Of a stretch of 38,896 nucleotides of DNA, positions 30,336 through 38,852 are shown in pieces. Position numbers and translations under genes: made by a program. Origin of the DNA: Micromonospora sp. ATCC 39149 (GTDB taxonomy: Bacteria > Actinomycetota > Actinomycetes > Mycobacteriales > Micromonosporaceae). The notes below the pieces were generated by a model. The model did not search any database. It saw only the letters and a program-made list of their open reading frames with translations, and was not told the origin of the DNA. The stretch spans positions 2,873,232 to 2,912,127 of the forward strand of contig NZ_GG657738.1 in assembly GCF_000158815.1 (NCBI RefSeq), written 5' to 3'. The stretch's first letter is position 1; every line of letters begins with the position of its first letter.

Positions 30336-30818
30336 ATGCAGACCTTCCTGCCGTACCCGGACTTCCTGGCCAGCGCGCGGGCGCTGGACCCCCGGCGGCT
30401 CGGCAAACAGCGGGTGGAGGCCATCCAGGTGCTGCGCGGGCTGACCCGGCCGGGGTACGGCTGGCGCAACCACCCGGCGGTGCGGATGTGGGCCGGGTAC
30501 GAGGAGGCGCTGGTCCGCTACGGGCTGGACGTCTGCGCGGTGTGGAGCGAGCCGGGACGGGCCGACACCTGCGCGGCGACGCTGGCCGCCGATCTCGCCG
30601 CCGCCTGCGGCGTGCGCACCGTACGCGTCCAGGCGGAGTTGGCCGACGCCGGTGAGCTGCCGCCCTGGCTGGGCCGCGACGACCTGCACCGCAGCCACCG
30701 CTCGTCGCTGCTGCGCAAGGATCCGGACCACTACCGCCCCCTGTTCGGCGACGTCGAGCCAGACCTGGAGTACGTCTGGCCCGCCTCCGACCGCGAGCGC
30801 CGCTGCTCCGTGCGCTGA
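30336..30818 (+). CDS. MSMEG_6728-type protein of unknown function
   Basis: A 160-residue soluble protein starting MQTFLPYPDFLASARALDPR and RLGKQRVEA, a highly characteristic N-terminus of a small actinobacterial family named after MSMEG_6728. A second conserved block is WLGRDDLHRSHRSSLLRKDP with HYRPLF, and the end EYVWP. The invariant acidic, histidine and arginine residues suggest an enzyme or nucleic-acid-binding protein, but no activity is known to me. The ATG is the only reasonable start. No operon partner: the channel-like gene is divergent and an interspersed repeat follows 14 bp after the stop. Confidence 0.8.
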   Translation: MQTFLPYPDFLASARALDPRRLGKQRVEAIQVLRGLTRPGYGWRNHPAVRMWAGYEEALVRYGLDVCAVWSEPGRADTCAATLAADLAAACGVRTVRVQAELADAGELPPWLGRDDLHRSHRSSLLRKDPDHYRPLFGDVEPDLEYVWPASDRERRCSVR

Positions 30819-30832
30819 GGCCCTCGGGGGAT

Positions 30833-30888
30833 GTGAGAAGGGGACCCTTCTCTACCTCAGGCGTTAACAGGGGGCCCTTGCTTGCACC
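30833..30888 (+). repeat. Two-palindrome interspersed repeat, copy 3
   Basis: GAGAAGGG-GA-CCCTTCTC is the first palindrome (perfect 8-bp arms) and CAGGGGGCCCTTGCTTG the degraded second. Compared with copy 1, one base in each arm of the first palindrome has changed so that pairing is kept (G-C to A-T). It ends 5 bp before the candidate -10 CAGACT of the following gene. Confidence 0.85.
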
Positions 30889-30906
30889 TGCGGCAGACTG
30901 GGGCGC

Positions 30907-32433
30907 ATGGCACTGTCTCGGCTGGCGGGTCGCCTCCTCGGTGCACGGGAGCACGTGGTGAACCCGGGCGGCGGTGGCACCCGCCACGTGCCGCGCCAGG
31001 TGAAGGCCGTGGTGGTCGGTGGCGGGATCGCCGGCATGTCGGCGGCGGTGGTGCTCGCCGAGCGCGGGGTGCGGGTGACCGTGCTGGAGGCCGCCCCGAC
31101 CCTCGGCGGCCGGCTCGGCGCGTGGCCGGAAAAACTGACCGACGGCACCCAGACGAACGAGCACGGCTTCCACGCCTTCTTCCGGCAGTACTACAACTGG
31201 CGGTCCATCCTGCGCCGGATCGACCCGGGGCTGCGGTTCCTCCGGCCTGTCCCGGGCTACCCGATCCTGAACGCCGACTGGCCGACGGAGGAGTTCGGGC
31301 GGCTCCCGCCGGCCCCGCCGGCCAACCTGCTGGCCCTGCTGCTGCGCAGCCCCAGCCTGCGCCTGGCCGACCTACGCGCGATGGACCGGGACGCCGCGCT
31401 GCCGCTGCTGACCTACGACCCGGTGCGCACGTACGCCGAGTTCGACAGCACCACCGCCGACGAGCTGCTGGACTCGCTGCGGCTGCCGGACCGGGCCCGG
31501 GCGATGTTGTTCGAGGTCTTCTCCCACTCGTTCTTCAACCACGAGGCGGAGATGTCGGCGGCCGAGATGATCGCCCAGTTCCACTTCTACCTGCTCGGCA
31601 ACCCGGAGGGACTGGCGTTCGACTGCCCCGACGAGGACTACGGCACCGCCATCTGGCAGCCGCTCGCCCGGCACGTCGACAAGCACGGCGGGCGGGTGCG
31701 CACCGGCAGGGCCGCGACCCGGCTGGACCGTGGCCCCGACGGCTGGCGGGTGAGCGCCGACGACGGCACGGCGTACCCGGCCGGACACGTGGTGCTCGCC
31801 GTCGACCCGCCCGCCCTGGCCACCCTGGTCGCCGCCTCGCCGGTGCTGGCCGGGGCCGCGCCGGAACTGGTGGCGGCCATGCCCGCGTTCGGCACCCCCG
31901 GCCCGCCGTACGCGGTCGCACGGTACTGGTGCGACGGGGACGTCGACGCCGGCCGGGCGGTGTTCAGCGGGGTGTCCCGGCAGCCCACCCTGGACTCGGT
32001 GACCCTGTACCACCGGCTGGAGAACGAGTCCCGCCGTTGGGCGCAGCGCACCGGCGGCTCGGTGCTGGAGCTGCACGCGTACGCCTGCGCGCCGGGCGTG
32101 CCGGCGGACGAGCTGGCCGAGCGGATGCGGGCCGAGCTGGTGACGCTGTGGCCGGAGGCGGCCCGGCTGCGGGTGCGCGAGCTGCGGGCCCGGGTGGAGG
32201 CGCGGGCCCCGGCGTTCACCCCGGGCAGTCACGCCCGGCGGCCGGGGGTGCGCACCGACGCCGAGGGCCTGTACCTGGCCGGCGACGGCATCCGCACGGA
32301 CTTCCCGAGCGCCCTGATGGAGCGGTCCGCGGCGACGGGGATCGTCGCCGCGAACCACATCCTGCGCGCCGAGGGCGGGGCGGCCGAGCCGGTCCACTCG
32401 ATCCGCCCCCGCGGCCTGCTGGCCCGTTGGTAG
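30907..32433 (+). CDS. FAD-dependent oxidoreductase, CrtU/phytoene desaturase-like
   Basis: A 508-residue flavoprotein. A Rossmann FAD motif VVGGGIAGMSAAVVLAERG begins near residue 37, with the ribose-binding glutamate in VTVLEA and GGRLGAW after it. The C-terminal FAD/substrate motif is GLYLAGDGIRTDFPSALMER near 454. NEHGFHAFFRQYYNWRSILR is a striking block that I associate with CrtU-type carotenoid ring desaturase/methylases (isorenieratene synthases). Other carotenoid genes are absent from the window, so a different hydrophobic substrate is possible. The ATG is preceded by CAGACT at 7 nt and no ribosome site. The interspersed repeat lies immediately upstream. Confidence 0.78.
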   Translation: MALSRLAGRLLGAREHVVNPGGGGTRHVPRQVKAVVVGGGIAGMSAAVVLAERGVRVTVLEAAPTLGGRLGAWPEKLTDGTQTNEHGFHAFFRQYYNWRSILRRIDPGLRFLRPVPGYPILNADWPTEEFGRLPPAPPANLLALLLRSPSLRLADLRAMDRDAALPLLTYDPVRTYAEFDSTTADELLDSLRLPDRARAMLFEVFSHSFFNHEAEMSAAEMIAQFHFYLLGNPEGLAFDCPDEDYGTAIWQPLARHVDKHGGRVRTGRAATRLDRGPDGWRVSADDGTAYPAGHVVLAVDPPALATLVAASPVLAGAAPELVAAMPAFGTPGPPYAVARYWCDGDVDAGRAVFSGVSRQPTLDSVTLYHRLENESRRWAQRTGGSVLELHAYACAPGVPADELAERMRAELVTLWPEAARLRVRELRARVEARAPAFTPGSHARRPGVRTDAEGLYLAGDGIRTDFPSALMERSAATGIVAANHILRAEGGAAEPVHSIRPRGLLARW

Positions 32434-32529
32434 GAGGGTCGGTTCGGCCTTCGTCTGTCACACCTCGATGGTTGCGGCGTCAGGGTGGCCCCTGCGTCAC
32501 AATTCCCCACAAAGCAAACAATTGGCTCA

Positions 32530-32535
32530 TATGAT
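32530..32535 (+). promoter_or_regulatory. Candidate -10 of the gene at 32586
   Basis: TATGAT lies in an AT-rich pocket (32500-32545) that contrasts with its surroundings. No strong -35 is visible. Its position places the transcript start at about 32542, after the ATG at 32538, which argues for the GTG start at 32586. Confidence 0.4.
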
Positions 32536-32585
32536 CGATGCATGCCCGGCGACGCCGGCAGGAGCGGGCAGGGAGGTCGGACGGG

Positions 32586-33800
32586 GTGTCGACAGTGCAC
32601 CGGCGTGACGCGGCCGGCGGGCCCACGGGCAACCACGCGGCCGGCGGGCCGAGGACGGACGACGGCGAGTACGGCCACCGGGACGACGACGCGTACGGGC
32701 CGCTCCGGGACGAGCGGGGCTGCGTCGTGACGGCGCTCCGGCTGGGCTGGTGGATGGCCGACGCGTACCACCACACGCAGACCGCCGACCTGTCGGCACA
32801 CGAGCGACGCCCGGATGGACCGCCGGCGAAGCTGACCAACCTCACCGGGATGTCCAGCCGGCGGCGGCTGCGGATGTATCTCGACGGGGTCGACGTGGCG
32901 ATCGCCCAGATCGCCGCGCTGACCCGTACCGGCGGGACCGCGCCGTCCACCGCCGCCGTCCGGGCGGTCCCACCCGCCGAGATGGCGGCGGTCCTGCTCG
33001 CCCTGGACGACCTCAACGTGGACCTGCTGCGCTGGGCCATGGCGACGAATCACCGGGTGGGACTGGCGTACCGGCTCGGCCGGTCGCTGGCCGACACCGT
33101 CCGGCACGGCGACGCCGAGCAGGTGCCGTGGCGCTTCGCCGGCCGGCAGCACGAAATCAGCCGCTGGCTCGACGAGTTGGCGACCGTGCTGCCGCCCTAC
33201 TCGGCCCCGGTGGTGCGCCGGTCGCTGCGGGCGTGGGCCGACGCGGTCACCCGGGCCCGGGTGGGCGACCCCGCCGAGGCGAGCCTCGACGAGCTGGCCC
33301 GCGAGCTGCGCAACCAGGGCGACCTGTGGCGCAACGTGCTTACCGGCGGGCTGCACCCCCGGGACCTGCTCGACGAGGAGGACTACGCGGTCGTCGCCCG
33401 GAACGTGATCATCCGGGATCGGAAGCTGGTCGTGCAGGCGGCCCGGGGGATCTTCTGGCCGGTGCTCGTACCGCTGCTGGCGGTGCTGTTCGCGGTGGTC
33501 GGGGTGAGCGCCGCCGCGGCGGCCGGCTCCCCCACCACCCGCGCGGCCGTCGCCCTGGTCGGGCTGGGCGCCGGGCTGACCGCGATCTGGCGGACGGTGT
33601 CCGGGCCGACCCTCGCGGTCGCCGGCGAGGTGAACCGGCCGCTGCTGGACGGCGAGCTGACCGTGCGGATGGCGGACCGGGTCGACGGGCCGCTGGCCAA
33701 CGCGCGGGCCGCCGCCCGGACCCGGCGGCAGCGCCACCCGGGTCAGGTCGCCGGAGGATCGAAATACGTTGCCGGCCTCGCCCCCGCCGACCTACCGTGA
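32586..33800 (+). CDS. Membrane protein of unknown function
   Basis: A 404-residue protein that I cannot assign. Residues 1-45 are Gly/Asp-rich and probably disordered; about 50-285 are mostly helical and soluble (ALRLGWWMADAYHH, LTGMSSRRRLRMYLDGV, WRFAGRQHEISRWLDELATV). Two helices at about 292-315 and 320-340 (FWPVLVPLLAVLFAVVG and the following segment) anchor a short C-terminal tail in or across the membrane. The product therefore has a large cytoplasmic N-terminal part and a hairpin anchor. GTG is chosen as start because the predicted transcript begins after the only upstream ATG and GGGAGG lies a little upstream. It stands alone, 36 bp before a small reading frame. Confidence 0.7.
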   Translation: MSTVHRRDAAGGPTGNHAAGGPRTDDGEYGHRDDDAYGPLRDERGCVVTALRLGWWMADAYHHTQTADLSAHERRPDGPPAKLTNLTGMSSRRRLRMYLDGVDVAIAQIAALTRTGGTAPSTAAVRAVPPAEMAAVLLALDDLNVDLLRWAMATNHRVGLAYRLGRSLADTVRHGDAEQVPWRFAGRQHEISRWLDELATVLPPYSAPVVRRSLRAWADAVTRARVGDPAEASLDELARELRNQGDLWRNVLTGGLHPRDLLDEEDYAVVARNVIIRDRKLVVQAARGIFWPVLVPLLAVLFAVVGVSAAAAAGSPTTRAAVALVGLGAGLTAIWRTVSGPTLAVAGEVNRPLLDGELTVRMADRVDGPLANARAAARTRRQRHPGQVAGGSKYVAGLAPADLP

Positions 33801-33835
33801 TCGCGCCAGGCCAACCAGACAACCGGGAGACAGAC

Positions 33836-33925
33836 ATGTCGTTGTCGCACGTCAGAGGCGTGTCGTCGATGCCACCCGTCGACGGTTGCCGATTCGTCGC
33901 GCCCCGGGACGGGGGGCCCGGCTGA
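33836..33925 (+). CDS. Possible 29-residue leader peptide
   Basis: An ATG with GGGAG 6 nt upstream opens a 29-codon frame beginning MSLSHVRGVSSMPP and containing one cysteine, ending in TGA. A perfect inverted repeat begins at the stop codon, and the HNH nuclease gene starts 97 bp later. The ribosome site and the arrangement recall attenuation leaders, but no run of a single amino acid codon is present. Coding is uncertain; it may be chance. Confidence 0.35.
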   Translation: MSLSHVRGVSSMPPVDGCRFVAPRDGGPG

Positions 33926-33943
33926 CGCGTGCCCGCACGCGTC
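33924..33943. promoter_or_regulatory. Perfect 9-bp inverted repeat before the HNH gene
   Basis: GACGCGTGC-CC-GCACGCGTC, overlapping the stop codon of the small frame. As RNA it would fold into an 8-bp hairpin with a 4-nt loop; no T-run follows. It could be a terminator, attenuator or protein-binding site. Confidence 0.5.
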
Positions 33944-34021
33944 GGCCGCCCGTTCCCGCCGGACCGGGCGGCACTTCGCTGTCCGGCCCGGCCCCACCGT
34001 CAGCCCCGGAAGGAGAACCCG

Positions 34022-34465
34022 GTGGACGCCGTCCTCGTCATCAACGCCGACCTCGGCCCGCTGCACCGGGTCACCGTCCAGCACGCGATCCGGATGCTCT
34101 GCCGGCGGGTCGCCGAGATCCACGAGGCCGAGCCGGACCAGGTGATCGGGATCTTCCCGGTCCCCCGGGTGGTCCGCCTCGTCCGGTACGTGGTGACCCG
34201 TTGGCGGTTCAGCGCCGGGCCGGCCTGGTCCCGGGCGGGCGTGCTGCGCCGCGACGACCGGTGTTGCGCCTACTGCGGCGGGCCGGCCAGCACCATCGAC
34301 CACGTCCTGCCCCGCTCGCGGGGCGGCCGGAACACCTGGCGCAACACCACCGCCGCCTGCTACGCGTGCAACCAGCGCAAGGGCGACCGGACGCCGGCCG
34401 AGGCGGGCATGCCGCTGCGGCACGAACCGGCCGTCCCGAGCTGGGCGTCGCTGGCGGTACGGTGA
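34022..34465 (+). CDS. HNH endonuclease
   Basis: A 147-residue protein. The N-terminal 75 residues (VLVINADLGPLHRVTVQHAI, then VVRLVRYVV) form the beta/alpha extension common in stand-alone actinobacterial HNH proteins. The nuclease motif follows: CAYCGG, then the catalytic TIDHVLPRSRGG, and NTTAACYACNQRKGDRTP, giving two CxxC zinc pairs and the H-N-H residues. GTG is the start because AAGGAGAA lies 6 nt upstream; the longer frame back to 33929 lacks such a site. It is a metal-dependent DNA nickase/nuclease of unknown cellular role; no phage packaging or restriction genes are nearby. Confidence 0.9.
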   Translation: MDAVLVINADLGPLHRVTVQHAIRMLCRRVAEIHEAEPDQVIGIFPVPRVVRLVRYVVTRWRFSAGPAWSRAGVLRRDDRCCAYCGGPASTIDHVLPRSRGGRNTWRNTTAACYACNQRKGDRTPAEAGMPLRHEPAVPSWASLAVR

Positions 34466-34489
34466 CCGGCCGGCCGGCGGGAACGGGGG

Positions 34490-34521
34490 GCCGCGTCCGG
34501 GGTGTACGCCCCGGGCGCGGC
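34490..34521. terminator. Hairpin between convergent HNH and kinase genes
   Basis: GCCGCGTCCGGGG (34490-34502) pairs over all 13 positions with CCCCGGGCGCGGC (34509-34521), one of them a T-G wobble, with a 6-nt loop TGTACG. It lies 25 bp after the HNH stop and 86 bp from the end of the convergent kinase gene, so a bidirectional terminator is likely. No T-run is visible. Confidence 0.6.
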
Positions 34522-34606
34522 ACCCGCCGGCCCCGGCCGGGCACCGCACCCGGTGGAGCCGGATGCCCGGCCGGCCCCCCTGCCTTCCGGGCCGATGGCG
34601 GCATGG

Positions 34607-36196
34607 TCAGCGCTCTATCTCCCGTACCTTCGGCACCACCTTGCCGTTGGCGCAGCTCGCCCTGACCTCGCTCGCGTGGGTGGCGGAACCGAACACGACG
34701 CGGACCTCCCGGGTGGGTCCGGGCACGTGCTCCTCGACCTGGTAGCCGTCCGCCGGCGCGGTCGACGTCACCGCCGCGGTCTTGCCCGTGCAGGCGATCC
34801 GGACGGTGCCGCCGCTCGCGTGCACCGCGACCGCTGGCGGCTCGGCGGGAGTCGGCTGGACCGTGTGGCCGCCGGAGCCCGGGGCGGACGAGGACGGGGC
34901 CGCAGCCGTCGGTGACCCGCCCGGACTCCCGGGAGCCGACGGGCTCCGGGAGCCGCCACCCGGGCTCGGGCTGCGAACCGGCTCGCCGGGGCGGACCGAT
35001 CCGCCGCCCCCGCCGGGCAGGTCGAGTCCACCGGTGGGCCGGCTCCCGTCGACGGGGGCGACGGTGCCGTGGGCGGAGGGCACCGCCGACGCCGTCAGAC
35101 CGGACGTGCCGGGCCGGTGCGGACGGGACGAGTCGGCGAGCGGGCCGGCCGCCGCGACGGCGATGACCAACGCGCCGCCGACCACTACCAGGGCCCGGTA
35201 CCGCCGCCGCGACGCCAGCGCCGCTCCACGCCTCGCGTCGCCGGTGCCGGCCTCCGCCCCGGCACCGCCCGCGCCGCCGGGCCGATCGGGGGCACCGCCG
35301 CCCGCGCCCGCTGCGGCGGCCGGGCCGCCGGGCCGGGCGGCAGCAACCCGGGGCCGGTCCGCCGCCTCGGCCCGCATCCGGGTGACCACCTCCGCCAGCC
35401 GTGCCGCCGCCTCCCCGGCCGACGGCCGGTCGGCCGGGTCCTTGGCGAGGCAGCGCCGGCACAGGTCGACCACCTCGGCCGGCACGCCGTCGAGCGGTGG
35501 CAGGGGCATCGGCTCGACGTAGACGTGGGCCCGCAACATCTGGGTGGGGGTGTCGGTCTTCCACGGCAACCGCTCCGTGAGCACGAGGTGGACGAGCAGC
35601 CCGAGCGCGTAGACGTCGGAGGCGGGCACCACCTCCCCGGCGTCGAGCCGCTCCGGCGCCAGGTATGCGGGGGTGCCCAGCAGCTGGCCGTCGAAGTCGA
35701 TCTCCGGCTGACCGACGGCGGCGGCCGTGCCGAAGTCGACCACCTTCGCCCCGGACGGGGTGAGCATGACGTTGGCCGGTTTGACGTCGCGGTGCACCAG
35801 GCCCCGCTCGTGCGCCGCGGCGAGCGCGGCGGCGACCTCGGCGCAGATCCGCAACCCCTCCACCGCCGGCAGCGGCCCGTCTTCGAGCCGCCGGGCCAGC
35901 GTGGGGCCGGGTAGCAGCTCCATCACCACGTACGGCGCATACTCCCCGCTGCGGGTCATCGCCTCGCCGTAGTCGTAGACGTTGGTGACGTTGGGGTGGG
36001 ACAGCCGGGCGGCGGCCCTGGCCTCGGCGCGGATGCGTTGACGGGCGGCCCGGTCGGAGCCGAGCAGCACCTTGATTGCCACGTCGCGTTCCAGCAGCTC
36101 GTCGTAGGCCCGGTGGACCACCGACGTGCCGCCCTTACCGATGCGATCTCCCAGGCGGTACCGGCCGTTGAGGAATTGATCGATCTGCACGGGCAC
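34607..36196 (-). CDS. Transmembrane Ser/Thr protein kinase
   Basis: A 529-residue PknB-type kinase. The kinase domain (about 12-270) has GKGGTSVV as glycine loop, VAIKVLL with the ATP lysine, HRDVKPANVML near 134, DFG near 153 and the APE-equivalent LAPERL. A Gly/Ala-rich juxtamembrane region leads to a helix at about 335-350 (ALVVVGGALVIAVAAAG). Outside are a Pro/Ser/Gly-rich stalk and a small C-terminal domain (about 440-529) with two cysteines, probably the sensor; it has no PASTA repeats. The GTG at 36196 is preferred, with a GTG two codons later as alternative. It stands alone. Targets cannot be inferred. Confidence 0.92.
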   Translation of the reverse strand: MPVQIDQFLNGRYRLGDRIGKGGTSVVHRAYDELLERDVAIKVLLGSDRAARQRIRAEARAAARLSHPNVTNVYDYGEAMTRSGEYAPYVVMELLPGPTLARRLEDGPLPAVEGLRICAEVAAALAAAHERGLVHRDVKPANVMLTPSGAKVVDFGTAAAVGQPEIDFDGQLLGTPAYLAPERLDAGEVVPASDVYALGLLVHLVLTERLPWKTDTPTQMLRAHVYVEPMPLPPLDGVPAEVVDLCRRCLAKDPADRPSAGEAAARLAEVVTRMRAEAADRPRVAAARPGGPAAAAGAGGGAPDRPGGAGGAGAEAGTGDARRGAALASRRRYRALVVVGGALVIAVAAAGPLADSSRPHRPGTSGLTASAVPSAHGTVAPVDGSRPTGGLDLPGGGGGSVRPGEPVRSPSPGGGSRSPSAPGSPGGSPTAAAPSSSAPGSGGHTVQPTPAEPPAVAVHASGGTVRIACTGKTAAVTSTAPADGYQVEEHVPGPTREVRVVFGSATHASEVRASCANGKVVPKVREIER

Positions 36197-36353
36197 AGCG
36201 TGCCAGCACAGGCCCCACCACACCAGCCGGTCGGGCCCCGATCGGGCAGGTCACCGCCGCCGCGCGGGCCGGCTCGACCGGTGCGCGAGCGTAGGAGTAC
36301 GAGCGAGCAGACCGTCGTCGACGGCGGCCCGCCTACTCCCGGCGCCCGCCGGC

Positions 36354-36773
36354 TCAGCCGCGCGGGAACATCTGCCCGATGCGGATCTTGTTGCCGAACG
36401 GGTCCCGGATGCCGAAGTCGATACCGTACGGGCGCTCGGTCGGCTCGTCGGTGACCTCCACGCCCTTGGCGACGAGATCCTCGTACGTCTTCTGCGCGTC
36501 GTCGGTGGTCATGAAGAGGTAGCCGCCCAGCGCGCCCTTGGTGAGCAGCTCCCGGACCTGCTCGGCCGTCGCCGGGTCGAGGGCCGGCGGCCCGGGCTTC
36601 TCCAGCAGGATCTCCCGCTCCGGGTCGCCCGGGAGGTTCACCGTCAGCCAGCGCATGAAGCCGAGGTCGGCGTCGGTGTTGACCTCCATGCCGAGCTTGC
36701 CGACGTAGAAGTCGAGCGCCTCGTCCTGGTCGAGCACGTAGATCTGGGAGCGGCTGATCGCGTTCATCGTCAT
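36354..36773 (-). CDS. VOC family (glyoxalase-like) protein
   Basis: A 139-residue protein with two beta-alpha-beta-beta-beta modules of the vicinal-oxygen-chelate fold: SQIYVLDQDEALDFYVGKLG at the N-terminus and DAQKTYEDLVAKGVEVTDEP with GIDFGIRDPFGNKIRIGQ at the C-terminus. It may be a glyoxalase, dioxygenase-like or resistance protein; metal ligands are not certain from sequence alone. The ATG at 36773 has TAGCGT 7 nt upstream (leaderless); another ATG lies two codons later. The gene follows a small AraC regulator on the same strand with a 35-bp gap, so the two probably function together. Confidence 0.9.
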   Translation of the reverse strand: MTMNAISRSQIYVLDQDEALDFYVGKLGMEVNTDADLGFMRWLTVNLPGDPEREILLEKPGPPALDPATAEQVRELLTKGALGGYLFMTTDDAQKTYEDLVAKGVEVTDEPTERPYGIDFGIRDPFGNKIRIGQMFPRG

Positions 36774-36780
36774 GCCCAAG

Positions 36781-36786
36781 ACGCTA
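36781..36786 (-). promoter_or_regulatory. -10 element of a leaderless transcript
   Basis: TAGCGT on the minus strand ends 7 nt before the ATG of the VOC gene, in the 35-bp gap after the AraC gene. It would let the VOC gene be transcribed separately from its regulator. Confidence 0.5.
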
Positions 36787-36808
36787 GGCGACCGCCCTGG
36801 CCTGGCGC

Positions 36809-37207
36809 TTATCCAAAACTGCTGGGTCGCGTCCAGGCCTTGGTGAAGCAGGCCGGCACGTCGGTCGGGGCCCGGCCCCGGCGGTACGCCGTCGGCGACT
36901 CGCCCACGATCTGCCGGAACGTCCGGCTGAACGTGCCGAGGCTGGCGAACCCCACCGCGAAGCAGATGTCGGTGACGTCCCGGTCGGTCTGGGTGAGCAG
37001 GTACATGGCGCGCTCGACCCGACGGCGTTGCAGGTAACGGTGCGGGGTCTCGCCGAAGGTGGCGCGGAAGGTGCGGATGAAGTGCGCCGGCGAGGCGTGC
37101 GCGATCCGGGCCAGGGCGGGGACGTCCAACGGCTCCGCGTACGCCCGGTCCATGGCGTCGCGGGCGCGCAACATCGCCCGGTTGGACTCCTCCACGGCGC
37201 GGCTCAT
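36809..37207 (-). CDS. Small AraC-family regulator
   Basis: A 132-residue protein that is almost only the AraC DNA-binding domain: first helix-turn-helix in LDVPALARIAHASPAHFIR, the linker helix FGETPHRYLQRRRVERAMYLL, and the second in VTDICFAVGFASLGTFSRTF. There is no separate ligand-binding domain, so it is MarA/SoxS-sized and probably controlled by its own level or by a short tail. GGGAG lies 6-7 nt before the ATG at 37207; an upstream frame to 37258 lacks such a site. The likely target is the VOC gene next to it. Confidence 0.9.
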   Translation of the reverse strand: MSRAVEESNRAMLRARDAMDRAYAEPLDVPALARIAHASPAHFIRTFRATFGETPHRYLQRRRVERAMYLLTQTDRDVTDICFAVGFASLGTFSRTFRQIVGESPTAYRRGRAPTDVPACFTKAWTRPSSFG

Positions 37208-37269
37208 CCCACTCCCGTCCAACCCATCGGTGGCGGGATATCCCGCCACCCGGGACACCGGTGAAACAG

Positions 37270-37346
37270 TGGAGCCCCCGGCCGGGATCGAACCGGCGAC
37301 ATCTCGCTTACAAGGCGAGTGCTCTGGCCAGCTGAGCTACAGGGGC
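37270..37346 (-). tRNA. tRNA-Thr (anticodon TGT)
   Basis: Read on the minus strand the gene folds into a full cloverleaf: acceptor GCCCCTG/CGGGGGC, D arm GCTCAGCTGGCCAGAGC, anticodon arm CTCGC-CTTGTAA-GCGAG with TGT, and T arm GCCGG-TTCGATC-CCGGC. The CCA end is encoded (37272-37270). Discriminator base is T. No integrase or attachment repeat is visible beside it. Confidence 0.97.
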
Positions 37347-37546
37347 GGATCGTGCGTGGTCAGCATAAGCGACAGAGCTGCGAACATCGCCCTCGGCAGG
37401 CCCTCCGAGCACGGAAAACGCAATCTTCCCGACCTCGAAGTCCCCCGTTCGTCGCCGCCCCGGCGGAATCGTGCGGAGATTGATGCCCGGCTGTGCCCGA
37501 GTGCCCGGAATGTGTGCGCCGTCCGTCCCACCCGATGCCTCATGTC

Positions 37547-37575
37547 TTGGCAGGTTACGAAAACCCGTTTACCGT
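37547..37575 (+). promoter_or_regulatory. Promoter of msiK
   Basis: TTGGCA (37547-37552), 17-bp spacer, TACCGT (37570-37575). The predicted transcript starts about 127 nt before the ATG. The rest of the gap between the tRNA and msiK (37347-37546) holds no supported gene or RNA. Confidence 0.55.
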
Positions 37576-37628
37576 GCAGTGACGCGGATGACATCTGGCT
37601 GCCCCGGCTGCCCGGCGTGTCGTCCGAT

Positions 37629-37652
37629 GGCCGGCGTCACACGACGCCGGTC
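37629..37652 (+). promoter_or_regulatory. Leader hairpin upstream of msiK
   Basis: CCGGCGTC-ACAC-GACGCCGG is a perfect 8-bp stem with a 4-nt loop, extended by a G-T and a G-C pair. It lies 57 nt before the msiK start inside the predicted leader. It may be a repressor operator or an RNA structure controlling stability or translation. Confidence 0.5.
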
Positions 37653-37708
37653 GCTCCTTCACTCGGATCGTCCGGCACGTTCCTGCCGGTGAAAGGAAGC
37701 GCTCCAGC

Positions 37709-38800
<1,092 letters not shown>

Positions 38801-38810
38801 CGTAGCCAGC

Positions 38811-38852
38811 ACGAAAAGGGCGGTCCGCCGGGTGGCGGGCCGCCCTTTTCGT
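38811..38852. terminator. Bidirectional terminator after msiK
   Basis: ACGAAAAGGGCGG (38811-38823) is perfectly complementary to CCGCCCTTTTCGT (38840-38852), with a further short stem CCGCC/GGCGG inside. The TTTT within the right arm and AAAA in the left arm suit termination in both directions. It begins 10 bp after the msiK stop. The remaining bases to 38896 contain no supported feature. Confidence 0.9.

Noticed and set aside
37270..37346. tRNA-Thr as an integration site of a mobile element
   Set aside because: No integrase, excisionase or repeat of the tRNA 3' end is seen within the window; flanking genes look chromosomal.
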